Both the position numbers and the translations under genes were made by a program. DNA of 32,850 bases from positions 5,381 to 38,230 of the forward strand of contig PARE01000044.1 of NCBI GenBank assembly GCA_002709525.1, in the 5' to 3' direction. This document shows positions 25,750-32,850 of this stretch, one piece after another. Position 1 is the first letter of the stretch. Each line of letters starts with the position of its first letter. Below the pieces are notes generated by a model. That model was not told the DNA's origin, made no database searches, and was given only the letters and a program-made list of their open reading frames with translations. This stretch comes from Magnetovibrio sp. Its GTDB lineage: Bacteria; Pseudomonadota; Alphaproteobacteria; Rhodospirillales; Casp-alpha2.

Positions 25750-27744
25750 TCAAAAGGTGGTGGTACGGGGCACGCAAGACCAGTGCCGCGAACCTTTGCT
25801 CGACTTAATTAGATAAAAAGCGTAAGGAGCCTTGGCGCAATCATGCGACGAGAGCAGGGGACGGAGCCGCTCCACCACAGCGGGAATGGGGTCGCGCAGC
25901 CATATCACGTCGTAATCTTCGAATTGAAAGTCCAAAGTCCCGTCAGCGGCCTTTGTATCTTCTCTTTGCGCAAACCGGGCATGCTCAAGCCGCCATCGCG
26001 AAATTGGATCCGGCTCCGGTGCAGCAACAGATGGAGCGACATCAGGCAAATCTACTTTACGATCCGGAAAGCCGTGATGGCGGGCAACGAGATAAGGAAA
26101 CAATTCCCAGTAGACATAGATCATGAGAACACGAGGCCGTTTGGTGTTTGTGGCCGCCCCGACGCGCAGCACTTCTTCCACTTCGCCCGGTATGTCCGTC
26201 ACAAACTGGGACATACGTGATCCTATAGATGGCGACGCCATTTGTTTAAAGGAACCGTCGACGGCCACACATTGATAAAATGTCAGCATCACGACAATCG
26301 TGGGGCCAACGATCCAGGCAGGCCTTCGGAATTGGTCCCATTCCAGGCGTCGACCGAAATCGATAACGGTGACGATGAGCACCCAAATTCCAACGAAATG
26401 CAGCACCCGCACTGGAAGCTGCAGATAGCGGGCCAAGGATGACAGATAGGCATTGAACCCTGCCGGACAACCAACGTAGGTCAAGTAGACGGCAATCATA
26501 TAAATACAGGCATAGCCAACCACCGCCAAGCAGAGCCATCGTGTATAAGTGCGCGTTAGTCCCCAACAAAGACCGATCAAGGCGACGATAGTCACCGGCA
26601 GCTTGTACCGCCAAAGATAACCGCCAGTCTCAACCAGGAGATCACGGCCAATGGTCATCCACGACGATCCGGACCGGCCGAATTCAGCAAGGCTCCCAGA
26701 GAGAATTTGGCCAACATTGAGGTTACACTTCACTGAAGCGGGACTGACTATTTTCCAGCTCAGGATATCTATTAATGCCGGAAGAGCCGCCAGCACAGCG
26801 AACCAGCCGGCAACTGCGAGCCACGGGCCAATGCGCGCACGGGTCACCAATATCGCGGCGAACACGGCCATTACCATCAGAGGCACCAAGGCCAACCCTT
26901 GGCTTTTTAGAAGATAGTGGGCGCTCATTCCAATCCCGATGGCAAGCGCTACGCGCCAGCCCATCGCGCCAGGCAGCCAAAATATGGCCAGCATCAAGAT
27001 CACCCCGATGGCGCTGTAGAACAATGGCATCCCCGGAAGGAGAAGTGTTGGCATTAGTTTCCAGGCCCCTTCGATGGCCAATAGAAACAATATCGCGAAC
27101 AGTGCAAGCCATGATGACGTTAGGTGTGGAAGTTCAAGCCGGCGGCGCAAAACAAGCCGGAACAAGTCGAACGCCATAGCCAATAGGGCGACATGGAAAA
27201 CCATCGGCGCGGCCAGGGCATGGGTTTCGATAAAGCTACCCCAGAAACCACCGGTGAAAGCTAATAATAAGTGCCAGCCCGGAGGGTATCCCAATGCAGC
27301 CGACACCATGCCTGGGAACCAAAAATCGTTGACCAGCCAGATCTGCTTGGCGTGACTCAACCAATTGGCATAAGTGTCATCGCCATAGGGAAGGAACGAA
27401 ACCGGTGCCGACGCTAGCCCTGAGCCAATGATGATGACGGGCAGCAAAACCAGGGGATGCAAGGCTAAACTCAGCGCCACGTAGTAGGATACTGAAATAG
27501 TTGGCCGGGCTGTTCGGTACCAACGTATCCAACCCAACATCGCCAACGCCACCACTCCCGTGAGCGTCGTAGCAAACGACAACCCAGCAATAACGATCAA
27601 CATGTATAGAAGATTAACCAACATGCATACACCGACGAAAGACAGGTAGCCCGGAGCCTTAGATAAATCGTCGTTAGTTGCTGGTATTAGGCTCCCAAGG
27701 CCAATGCATATGGCGAGAATGAGCAGAAATTCAGTAAAAAGCAT
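25750..27744 (-). CDS. Large polytopic membrane protein, GT-C-like
   Basis: A 664-residue protein with about 12-14 hydrophobic helices across residues 1-500 and a soluble C-terminal tail. After TM3-4 lies a loop with PYGDDTYANWLSHAKQIW, whose acidic pair DD is where GT-C glycosyltransferases carry their metal-binding or catalytic acid. Further features are LGYPPGWHLLLAF and an ending rich in Arg/Asp. I infer a transferase using polyprenyl-phosphate sugars in the periplasm, but no family is certain. It differs in sequence from the split membrane protein at 18429-20838 yet shares its general layout. It is divergent from the GT2 gene at 27878. Confidence 0.7.
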   Translation of the reverse strand: MLFTEFLLILAICIGLGSLIPATNDDLSKAPGYLSFVGVCMLVNLLYMLIVIAGLSFATTLTGVVALAMLGWIRWYRTARPTISVSYYVALSLALHPLVLLPVIIIGSGLASAPVSFLPYGDDTYANWLSHAKQIWLVNDFWFPGMVSAALGYPPGWHLLLAFTGGFWGSFIETHALAAPMVFHVALLAMAFDLFRLVLRRRLELPHLTSSWLALFAILFLLAIEGAWKLMPTLLLPGMPLFYSAIGVILMLAIFWLPGAMGWRVALAIGIGMSAHYLLKSQGLALVPLMVMAVFAAILVTRARIGPWLAVAGWFAVLAALPALIDILSWKIVSPASVKCNLNVGQILSGSLAEFGRSGSSWMTIGRDLLVETGGYLWRYKLPVTIVALIGLCWGLTRTYTRWLCLAVVGYACIYMIAVYLTYVGCPAGFNAYLSSLARYLQLPVRVLHFVGIWVLIVTVIDFGRRLEWDQFRRPAWIVGPTIVVMLTFYQCVAVDGSFKQMASPSIGSRMSQFVTDIPGEVEEVLRVGAATNTKRPRVLMIYVYWELFPYLVARHHGFPDRKVDLPDVAPSVAAPEPDPISRWRLEHARFAQREDTKAADGTLDFQFEDYDVIWLRDPIPAVVERLRPLLSSHDCAKAPYAFYLIKSSKGSRHWSCVPRTTTF

Positions 27745-27877
27745 CGGCGAATGGCACCGCTATGCAGGATGGAATGATGGTATATCAATCAAAGATAGTT
27801 TAAAAGTCGACTAATTTAGAAGATCAGGGGGAAACCGCACATGTACCTCTATTGGCCAAGGCCCACGGAGATCGGAA

Positions 27878-28762
27878 ATGTCCTCTGAAAAGACCATGAC
27901 ATTGAGCATTATTGTACCGTGTTTTAACGAACGGGCGGCCATTGCCGATACAATTGAGGTCTTGTCTAAGGTTCTGGATAAAAGCGAAACCGACGAGATC
28001 ATTGTTGTTGATGACGGCTCCACAGATGGGAGTTTTGAAATCGCCAGAGACCTGAAGGCTCACCATCCCAAATTGAACGTCCTACGCCATGAGAGCAACC
28101 GCGGCTATGGAGCGGCCCTGAAAACCGGAATCCGCCGGGCCCAAGGAGAGCTGATTGCCATCACCGACGCGGATGGCACTTATCCAAACGTGCGGCTTCC
28201 CGATCTGGTCAACGAAATTACCGACGCAGATATGGTAGTCGGCGCGCGTACGGGCGAAAACGTGAACTATTCACCGATCCGCCGGATCCCAAAGTTCTTT
28301 CTGCAACACTATTGCCGGTGGATCACCAACCAGCCAATTCCAGATATCAATTCGGGGCTCCGAGTTTTTAAAAAATCTGTGATTGATCGGTTCCTTCACC
28401 TACTACCTGACACCTTCAGTTTTACCACCACAATAACTTTGGCAATGATGACAAACAACTATGCGGTCCGTTTTGTTCCCATAGATTATTCGCAACGAAC
28501 GGGAAAGTCGAAAATTAATCCAATCCGAGACACAATTAGATTTTGCCAGTTGATCTTCCGGACGGGTATCTATTTCGCACCGCTTCGCGCCTTCAGTCCA
28601 ATCATTGCCTGTCTGGCGCTAGCTTTTCTCGGATGCGCGGCCCATGATGTGTTCGTAGCTCATAATCTCACAGACAAGACCCTGGTGTTCCTTACCTTGA
28701 CCGTCAATTCCTTGTTGTTCGTCCTGCTGGCGGACATCATAGACAAGCGTATTGGTCGCTAG
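27878..28762 (+). CDS. GT2 glycosyltransferase, DPM1/GtrB-like, membrane-bound
   Basis: A 294-residue GT-A enzyme. Motifs are LSIIVPCFNERAAI, IIVVDDGSTDGS and the DxD in ITDADGTYP; later come SGLRVFKKS and SQRTGKSKINP, typical of polyprenyl-phosphate glycosyltransferases. Two hydrophobic helices close the protein (SPIIACLALAFLGCAAHDVF and LVFLTLTVNSLLFVLLADI). ATG 27878 has GGAG 7 nt upstream. It is unlike the copy at 15541 in loop sequence, so the two probably load different sugars. It leads a plus-strand run with the methyltransferase and flippase-like genes. Confidence 0.87.
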   Translation: MSSEKTMTLSIIVPCFNERAAIADTIEVLSKVLDKSETDEIIVVDDGSTDGSFEIARDLKAHHPKLNVLRHESNRGYGAALKTGIRRAQGELIAITDADGTYPNVRLPDLVNEITDADMVVGARTGENVNYSPIRRIPKFFLQHYCRWITNQPIPDINSGLRVFKKSVIDRFLHLLPDTFSFTTTITLAMMTNNYAVRFVPIDYSQRTGKSKINPIRDTIRFCQLIFRTGIYFAPLRAFSPIIACLALAFLGCAAHDVFVAHNLTDKTLVFLTLTVNSLLFVLLADIIDKRIGR

Positions 28763-28839
28763 TCTTCGTATACTTCCTTAGCAAGATCCGTCACTACATC
28801 TCCAAACCTCGAGACTTTACCCCTGAATGGATTGTGCTC

Positions 28840-29625
28840 ATGGCGACATCATCCAACTCCAGCCAACATGAAGAAATCGATCGTGCGCTTTTTGATAAAA
28901 TTTCCAAATCCTACGCCCGCAAGGACGTGGTACCCAGCACCAGAGCAGCAAGACGTGCCATTGTAAAACGGGCTATGCGCCCAATCATTGCGGAACGCGG
29001 AGGGTTGGGAACCGTGATAGATATCGGCTGCGGAATCGGCGCACAAGCCAAGTACCTGGAGGGCGATTTCGACAACTACATTGGTGTCGATTATTCCCAC
29101 GAGTTAATCGAGATTGGCCGACGCACCTTTGCTGACAGATCGGACATTCGCTTCGTCGAGGCCAACGTGAAGAACCTGCCGTTTGCGGAGGAAATGGCGG
29201 ATGTAATCCTGATAGTAGGAGCTCTCCATCACATGACAGATCTAGAGACCGTAATGCTCTCGCTAACGCGGATCGCCAAACCAGGTGCAAACTTCGTCGC
29301 TATAGAACCGCAATGCGGCAACCCACTTATCCAGTGCCTACGCTGGATGCGCATGCAGTTGGACACCCACTACAGTTCGGACCAAAAATTTTTCTCAGAT
29401 CGCGAACTCCACGCCATCTTAGACTTCGCCCCCTTGACGAAAACGCGCGTCGAGTATCAGGGTTTTCTGACCCCGCCATTTGGACAAGCCGGCGTGCGGC
29501 CGCAGATTCTATTCCGGCCATTATCGGCGCTCGCCCGCGCGCTGGAACCCGTAGCAGAGTTTATTTGCATCGGGCCACTAGCGAGACTGAGTTGGAACGC
29601 CGTTTGCTATGGGAAATTCGAATAA
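28840..29625 (+). CDS. Class I SAM-dependent methyltransferase
   Basis: A 261-residue protein with motif I as TVIDIGCGIGAQAKYL, the acidic ribose ligand in YIGVDYSHEL, and DVILIVGALHHMTDLETVM as motif IV, all of the Methyltransf_11 type. It is distinct from the methyltransferase at 20835. GTG 28834 lies two codons upstream of ATG 28840 and is an alternative start; neither has a strong ribosome-binding site. Its end overlaps the next gene by 17 nt. A sugar, lipid or polyprenyl acceptor is likely but unproven. Confidence 0.83.
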   Translation: MATSSNSSQHEEIDRALFDKISKSYARKDVVPSTRAARRAIVKRAMRPIIAERGGLGTVIDIGCGIGAQAKYLEGDFDNYIGVDYSHELIEIGRRTFADRSDIRFVEANVKNLPFAEEMADVILIVGALHHMTDLETVMLSLTRIAKPGANFVAIEPQCGNPLIQCLRWMRMQLDTHYSSDQKFFSDRELHAILDFAPLTKTRVEYQGFLTPPFGQAGVRPQILFRPLSALARALEPVAEFICIGPLARLSWNAVCYGKFE

Positions 29626-30613
29626 TTTTAGCAGCCGTATACCTGGTTACAATTACATCATGTCAAAAACCCAAGCGCGCCGCGTCATTATCTTCGTCTT
29701 GAAGCTAACCGTCTCTGTTTCCATCCTTATATGGGTTTTCCACAAGTTCAATTGGCAGGATCTGACCTCGGTAATTTACGCCGTGTTCACGATTGAATTT
29801 GTTGTGGCCATCGCACTAATGGGTATACAACCAATTTTCGCATCTTTTCGCTGGCATCTGGTGTTGGTGAGACTCAATGGCTACGCGCCCGCTATTGGGA
29901 GACTGATCTCGTACTATTTTGTCGGCTTGTTCGTCGGCCAAATACTACCGTCTACTCTCGGCGGCGACTTTGTTCGCGGCCATTATACCTATACCGATAG
30001 AGTGCCTCTAAAGATCGTGGCTCTGAGCATCTTCATGGAACGCCTGATGTCATTCCTTGTTCTATTAGTCATGGCCGGAGTATCCGCTATCCTATTCACG
30101 GTTGCCGACCATCAAGGTGAGGTCCCATTCCAATATCTCGCCCTAGCGTTGTTCCTGACCTGTATCGCGTTCGCACCCTTTTCATTACCAGACCGCCTAG
30201 TGACCTGGTTGGATAACCGTCCTCAGTGTCAGGTCATCGCGATGGTGATCCATAATGGCAAAAACCTTTTGGTATCAGCAAACACATGGGTTCGGATTAT
30301 CGGGTTCTCCTTCCTGAGCCAGAGCGCCGTTCTGGCATCTGCCTTTATGATCTCTCAAAGCCTCGACTTATCTTTGTCAGTAATGGCCATCGTTACGACA
30401 ATGCCGTTAGTCATGCTAGCAGCCATGCTACCCATCAGTCTCGCAGGCTGGGGCGTGCGCGAAGGGACATTGGTCTTTTTATTGGCGCAATACGGAGTCA
30501 ATAGTCTCCAAGCCGCAAGCATGGGCGTAATGATCGGCCTGGCGATCCTAGCCGTTTCGTTGGTCGGATTCTTGCCCTGGTTGACCAATGGCGACGCAGT
30601 GCCGCCCGATTAA
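29609..30613 (+). CDS. YbhN/AglD-type flippase-like membrane protein
   Basis: A 334-residue protein of about eight helices belonging to the family of lysylphosphatidylglycerol-synthase TM region / AglD / YbhN. The signature loops are LPSTLGGDFVRG and PISLAGWGVREGTLVFLL, both typical. Members accompany lipid or polyprenyl-sugar pathways and are thought to help lipid translocation or transfer. ATG 29609 overlaps the methyltransferase; ATG 29660 (MSKTQARR) is an alternative closer to the first helix. It is the last gene of the plus-strand run. Confidence 0.84.
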   Translation: MGNSNNFSSRIPGYNYIMSKTQARRVIIFVLKLTVSVSILIWVFHKFNWQDLTSVIYAVFTIEFVVAIALMGIQPIFASFRWHLVLVRLNGYAPAIGRLISYYFVGLFVGQILPSTLGGDFVRGHYTYTDRVPLKIVALSIFMERLMSFLVLLVMAGVSAILFTVADHQGEVPFQYLALALFLTCIAFAPFSLPDRLVTWLDNRPQCQVIAMVIHNGKNLLVSANTWVRIIGFSFLSQSAVLASAFMISQSLDLSLSVMAIVTTMPLVMLAAMLPISLAGWGVREGTLVFLLAQYGVNSLQAASMGVMIGLAILAVSLVGFLPWLTNGDAVPPD

Positions 30614-31005
30614 TTCCTCGCCAGTGCGATCTGCGCAGCCAGACAACTGACCGCATCCACCAAAGTTGCTTCCGAGGCCCGCCCCTGGATAAAATGTCGT
30701 GGTCATTTTCATGGGCCGCAAACCAAAACAAGATAGGCGTATCGATTATGATAGCTGACGAAGCGTCTAGGTAAGTCACTCTCAATCGGTATGTCTACCT
30801 GGTCATGTAATTCAGCGCTTAAGCAGGTGTAATTCCAACTGGGCTCATTGAGCAAGCGTTCATTTTCCAGGTCGTACTTGACCGGATCATTTTAGCCGCG
30901 GCAGGGAACATACGTCAGGCCATCATTTATCCAACGCAGCGAGTCAGCAATGGGAGCCGCCAAAATTTACTCTCTATCATAGGCAATCGCTGCAACCTTG
31001 AGCTC
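30610..31005 (-). pseudogene. Decayed gene of unknown family with four internal stops
   Basis: One minus-strand frame reads as protein-like sequence through this whole stretch but is broken by TAA (30967-30969), TAA (30892-30894), TGA (30709-30711) and TGA (30703-30705), ending with TAA at 30610-30612. Pieces are ELKVAAIAYDRE, APIADSLRWINDGLTYVPCRG, NDPVKYDLENERLLNEPSWN (continuing to SYHNRYAYLVLVCGP, 60 open codons) and RASEATLVDAVSCLAAQIAL. I do not recognise the family. The remnant ends on the stop codon of the opposite-strand flippase-like gene. The remaining ~110 bases up to the VOC gene hold only its promoter region. Confidence 0.55.
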
Positions 31006-31115
31006 TTAACCTCGCAAAGCCAATTCCCAAGGTTTTTTCTGAAACTTGCTTTTTGCGCAATAGATGCCAACTCTTAGCGTCGACCATACAATCGCTAGTG
31101 TCCAAGGGCTGTACC

Positions 31116-31625
31116 ATGACTGACATCTCAATTGAAGGCCTACATCACAGTGCGTACCGTTGCCGCGACGCCGAAGAAACCCGTCAATTTTATGAGGATT
31201 TCCTTGGTCTGCCCTTAGCTGATGCCTTCGAAATAACAATTACGCAGACGGGTCGCGATACCAGCGTCCTTCATGTGTTCTTCGAAATGGCCGATGGGTC
31301 ATTCATGGCCTTCTTTGACGATCCTGATACGCCCTTCAATTTTAAGAAACAGCGGGATTTCGACCTTCACATTGCCCTAAAAGTCGGCATGGACCATCTG
31401 CACGCCATGCACGCCAAGGGAACAAACGAAGGTCGGCATGTTCGCGGCCCTGTTGACCACGGCTTCATTCATTCCATTTACTTCCGTGACCCCAACGGAT
31501 ACGTGGTTGAACTGGCGGCGCCGACCGGTCACAACCAACACCAATCCGAGGCGGTCACTCGGGCGAATAGTCGTGACGTTCTGACAAATTGGTCCAGTCG
31601 GAAGGCGATTATGTCTCTGGAGTAG
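31116..31625 (+). CDS. VOC-family (glyoxalase/dioxygenase-like) protein
   Basis: A 169-residue protein with two βαβββ units of the vicinal-oxygen-chelate fold. The first metal histidine is in LHHSAYRCRD, followed by ETRQFYEDFLGLPL. The second unit has FDLHIALKV with a further histidine, and the ending IYFRDPNGYVVELAAP supplies the glutamate. Such proteins are lyases, epimerases, ring-cleaving dioxygenases or resistance proteins; the substrate is not evident. The frame is open 63 nt further upstream, but ATG 31116 has AAGGG 7 nt before it and begins at the conserved fold, so I chose it. Confidence 0.87.
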   Translation: MTDISIEGLHHSAYRCRDAEETRQFYEDFLGLPLADAFEITITQTGRDTSVLHVFFEMADGSFMAFFDDPDTPFNFKKQRDFDLHIALKVGMDHLHAMHAKGTNEGRHVRGPVDHGFIHSIYFRDPNGYVVELAAPTGHNQHQSEAVTRANSRDVLTNWSSRKAIMSLE

Positions 31626-31667
31626 CGGACCCTTTCCTCTGACTTCATCTTAATATACATTTAAAAT

Positions 31668-31832
31668 ATGAAATTGCAGGTCGCGTTTATAATTGGAGCT
31701 CTGGCCTCTGCCATTACGATCACATGGTCCGGAGAGGTGCTTGCGCTCGGCCGTGCCGTATCCAACACTATTCATAATGCTTATGCCGCCCATTTCTTCG
31801 ACAAGGCAACTTTTCTTGTGAATTGCCTATGA
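31668..31832 (+). CDS. Small exported or membrane protein, 54 residues
   Basis: ATG 31668 opens a 54-codon frame whose N-terminus MKLQVAFIIGALASAITITW is a signal peptide or membrane helix, followed by SGEVLALGRAVSNTIHNAYA and a short end with one cysteine (FLVNCL). Its stop overlaps the next gene's start as ATGA (31829-31832), which suggests the two are translated together. No upstream ribosome-binding site is obvious. The family is not recognised. Confidence 0.5.
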   Translation: MKLQVAFIIGALASAITITWSGEVLALGRAVSNTIHNAYAAHFFDKATFLVNCL

Positions 31833-32197
31833 TGCGGTGTTTAATTCTTGTAACTTTGGCAGTTGCTTTTACGTATTTGGCTCTGGCTTCCGATGCGTCG
31901 GCCAATCGGACCAAACGTCAATACGCCACCAGCAAGCAACCCTATTGGCAAGTTGGTCAACTGGACCCTTTGCTTTCGAAAGCCTGTCGCAAAGGCGAGT
32001 TTGGTCAACGTAAACTGAAACTACTGACAATTGGTTTCATTGGAGGGAAGGGCCGCGCGCAAACAGGAATCGCAAAGACTGGTTGGAACCTCGCTGACCC
32101 AAATGGCCTGGCGCAACCCAAGATGACCTATCATTTCTTTAATCAAGGCTATTCCAATTGCAAGGTCTACAAAGCGCGCAATCCCAGGTCGCGATAG
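31829..32197 (+). CDS. Small secreted protein with signal peptide, unknown function
   Basis: A 122-residue protein. MMRCLILVTLAVAFTYLALA followed by SDASA-NR is a clear Sec signal peptide with an A-x-A cleavage site. The mature part is small and basic, has two cysteines (KACRKGEF and SNCKVYKA) that could form a disulfide, and a conserved-looking GGKGRAQTGIAKTGWNLADP. A second ATG at 31832 is equally possible. It is coupled to the preceding 54-residue gene and followed by the 2OG oxygenase gene after 20 nt. Confidence 0.65.
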   Translation: MMRCLILVTLAVAFTYLALASDASANRTKRQYATSKQPYWQVGQLDPLLSKACRKGEFGQRKLKLLTIGFIGGKGRAQTGIAKTGWNLADPNGLAQPKMTYHFFNQGYSNCKVYKARNPRSR

Positions 32198-32217
32198 GAC
32201 TGAACTCCCATCCTACA

Positions 32218-32850
32218 ATGAACGACACGAGTGACGGCATTTTAGATCTTTTTCCAACCAAGATGCTGCAACGGAATTTGCCGGACTTTGAGGCCCCGAA
32301 TCAGGAACTCCTCAAGCTTGTTCGCGATTTGGAGAAGGCTAACCGCAATCTGACCATCGATTATCGCAATAACAATCTTCTCAACCTGGACCATCCAGGT
32401 GCCAATTGGTTGCGCGGCGAAGTGAATAGTTCGGTCATAATGTACATGCAGTCCGTCGGTATCGACTACCCTGTGGATTGGCAAATCCACGCCTGGGCGA
32501 ACGTCAACCGCATGGGCGATTATCATGATCTTCATAACCACCCCCACAGCTATCTTTCCGGGACCTACTATTTGAAGGTACCGCGGCTCGCAGAGGCTGG
32601 AAGACGCAAGGACCTACGGCCAAATCGGATCACCTTTTACGATCCGCGTCCAGGTATCAATATGGGTTCTATTCGTAACGATCCCTACGTGGACCCTGAG
32701 TTCACAATCTTGCCGAAGCCTGGGCAATTGATGTTGTGGCCAGCGTTTCTCAACCATTTTGTTCATCCCAACCTGTCGAAGGAGACCCGGGTCTCAGTCA
32801 GCTTCAACATCATTCTGAAATGGGCCGACCACTATCTACCTTCACAGGAG
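32218..32850 (+). CDS. Putative 2OG-Fe(II) oxygenase, 3' end outside the window
   Basis: An open frame of 211 codons runs from ATG 32218 to the right edge without a stop. It starts DLFPTKMLQRNLPD, which matches the opening of the 2OG-FeII_Oxy_5 family (TIGR02466-type proteins). The core NxHxHPxSyLSGTYYL is present as DLHNHPHSYLSGTYYLKVP (H106/H108), with the distal iron histidine in FVHPN (H183) and the 2-oxoglutarate arginine in TRVSVSFNI (R191). Only a few C-terminal residues are likely missing. There is no strong ribosome-binding site, so it may depend on the upstream gene. The substrate is unknown. Confidence 0.85.
   Translation, partial: MNDTSDGILDLFPTKMLQRNLPDFEAPNQELLKLVRDLEKANRNLTIDYRNNNLLNLDHPGANWLRGEVNSSVIMYMQSVGIDYPVDWQIHAWANVNRMGDYHDLHNHPHSYLSGTYYLKVPRLAEAGRRKDLRPNRITFYDPRPGINMGSIRNDPYVDPEFTILPKPGQLMLWPAFLNHFVHPNLSKETRVSVSFNIILKWADHYLPSQE

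Noticed and set aside
26723-27179. Long frames on both strands within the membrane protein gene at 25750-27744
   Set aside because: Their Arg/Pro/Ser-rich composition is typical of out-of-frame reading of a GC-rich membrane protein gene.
30498-30785. 95-codon minus-strand frame overlapping the flippase-like gene end
   Set aside because: It runs antisense into a well-supported gene, and the more protein-like frame here is the stop-containing one described as a pseudogene.
1-32850. Search for tRNA, rRNA, CRISPR arrays, toxin-antitoxin or phage genes
   Set aside because: Nothing met a reasonable standard by eye; no regularly spaced repeats, no tRNA-like cloverleaf, no integrase or transposase frame.

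Overview
The window looks like a chromosomal piece of a Gram-negative bacterium, most likely an alphaproteobacterium of marine or environmental type. I infer this from the gene families (TTC38-like TPR protein, GAF-adenylate cyclase, class III CoA-transferase and PhyH-type genes) and from the moderately AT-rich composition. No rRNA, tRNA, CRISPR array, integrase or intact insertion sequence was found. The left half (about 1-15.5 kb) has long AT-rich spacers. The right half (about 15.5-32.8 kb) is visibly more GC-rich and more tightly packed.

Region 1 (1-940) holds the 3' end of a YdhR-like monooxygenase gene, a small CPXCG-type zinc-ribbon protein and a short hypothetical gene. Region 2 (1042-11942) looks like a catabolic island. 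On the minus strand it carries a PhyH dioxygenase, a TcuA-like flavin dehydrogenase, a LeuD/LeuC-type hydro-lyase pair, an MFS transporter, an HMG-CoA-lyase-like enzyme and a class III CoA-transferase. A D-2-hydroxyacid dehydrogenase is divergently transcribed. The chemistry would fit oxidation, hydration, CoA activation and C-C cleavage of an unidentified polycarboxylate. A frameshifted YHYH-domain gene sits inside this island on the plus strand. Region 3 (12459-15230) has a TTC38-like TPR protein and a GAF-class III adenylate cyclase, each apparently its own unit.

Region 4 (15541-30613) is a glycan or glycolipid assembly and decoration cluster. It has two GtrB/DPM1-like glycosyltransferases, a GtrA-like protein, two large GT-C-like membrane proteins, and a YbhN/AglD-type flippase-like protein. 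Modifying enzymes are a glutamine-dependent amidotransferase (AsnB-like), a DegT aminotransferase, a GMC oxidoreductase with a four-cysteine Fe-S motif, a GNAT acyltransferase and two methyltransferases. The minus-strand block DegT-GMC-GNAT-methyltransferase-membrane protein is joined by stop/start overlaps or 1-nt gaps, so it is almost certainly one operon. Its last member appears split by a single-base frameshift near 20418.

Region 5 (30610-32850) has a decayed minus-strand gene with four internal stops, a VOC-family protein, two translationally coupled small exported proteins, and the 5' part of a 2OG-Fe(II) oxygenase gene that leaves the right edge.

Several starts were placed from ribosome-binding sites or catalytic residues rather than from the longest open frame: PhyH 1896, LeuC 6594, CoA-transferase 10848, AsnB-like 16568, GMC 23843, GNAT 22255, VOC 31116.
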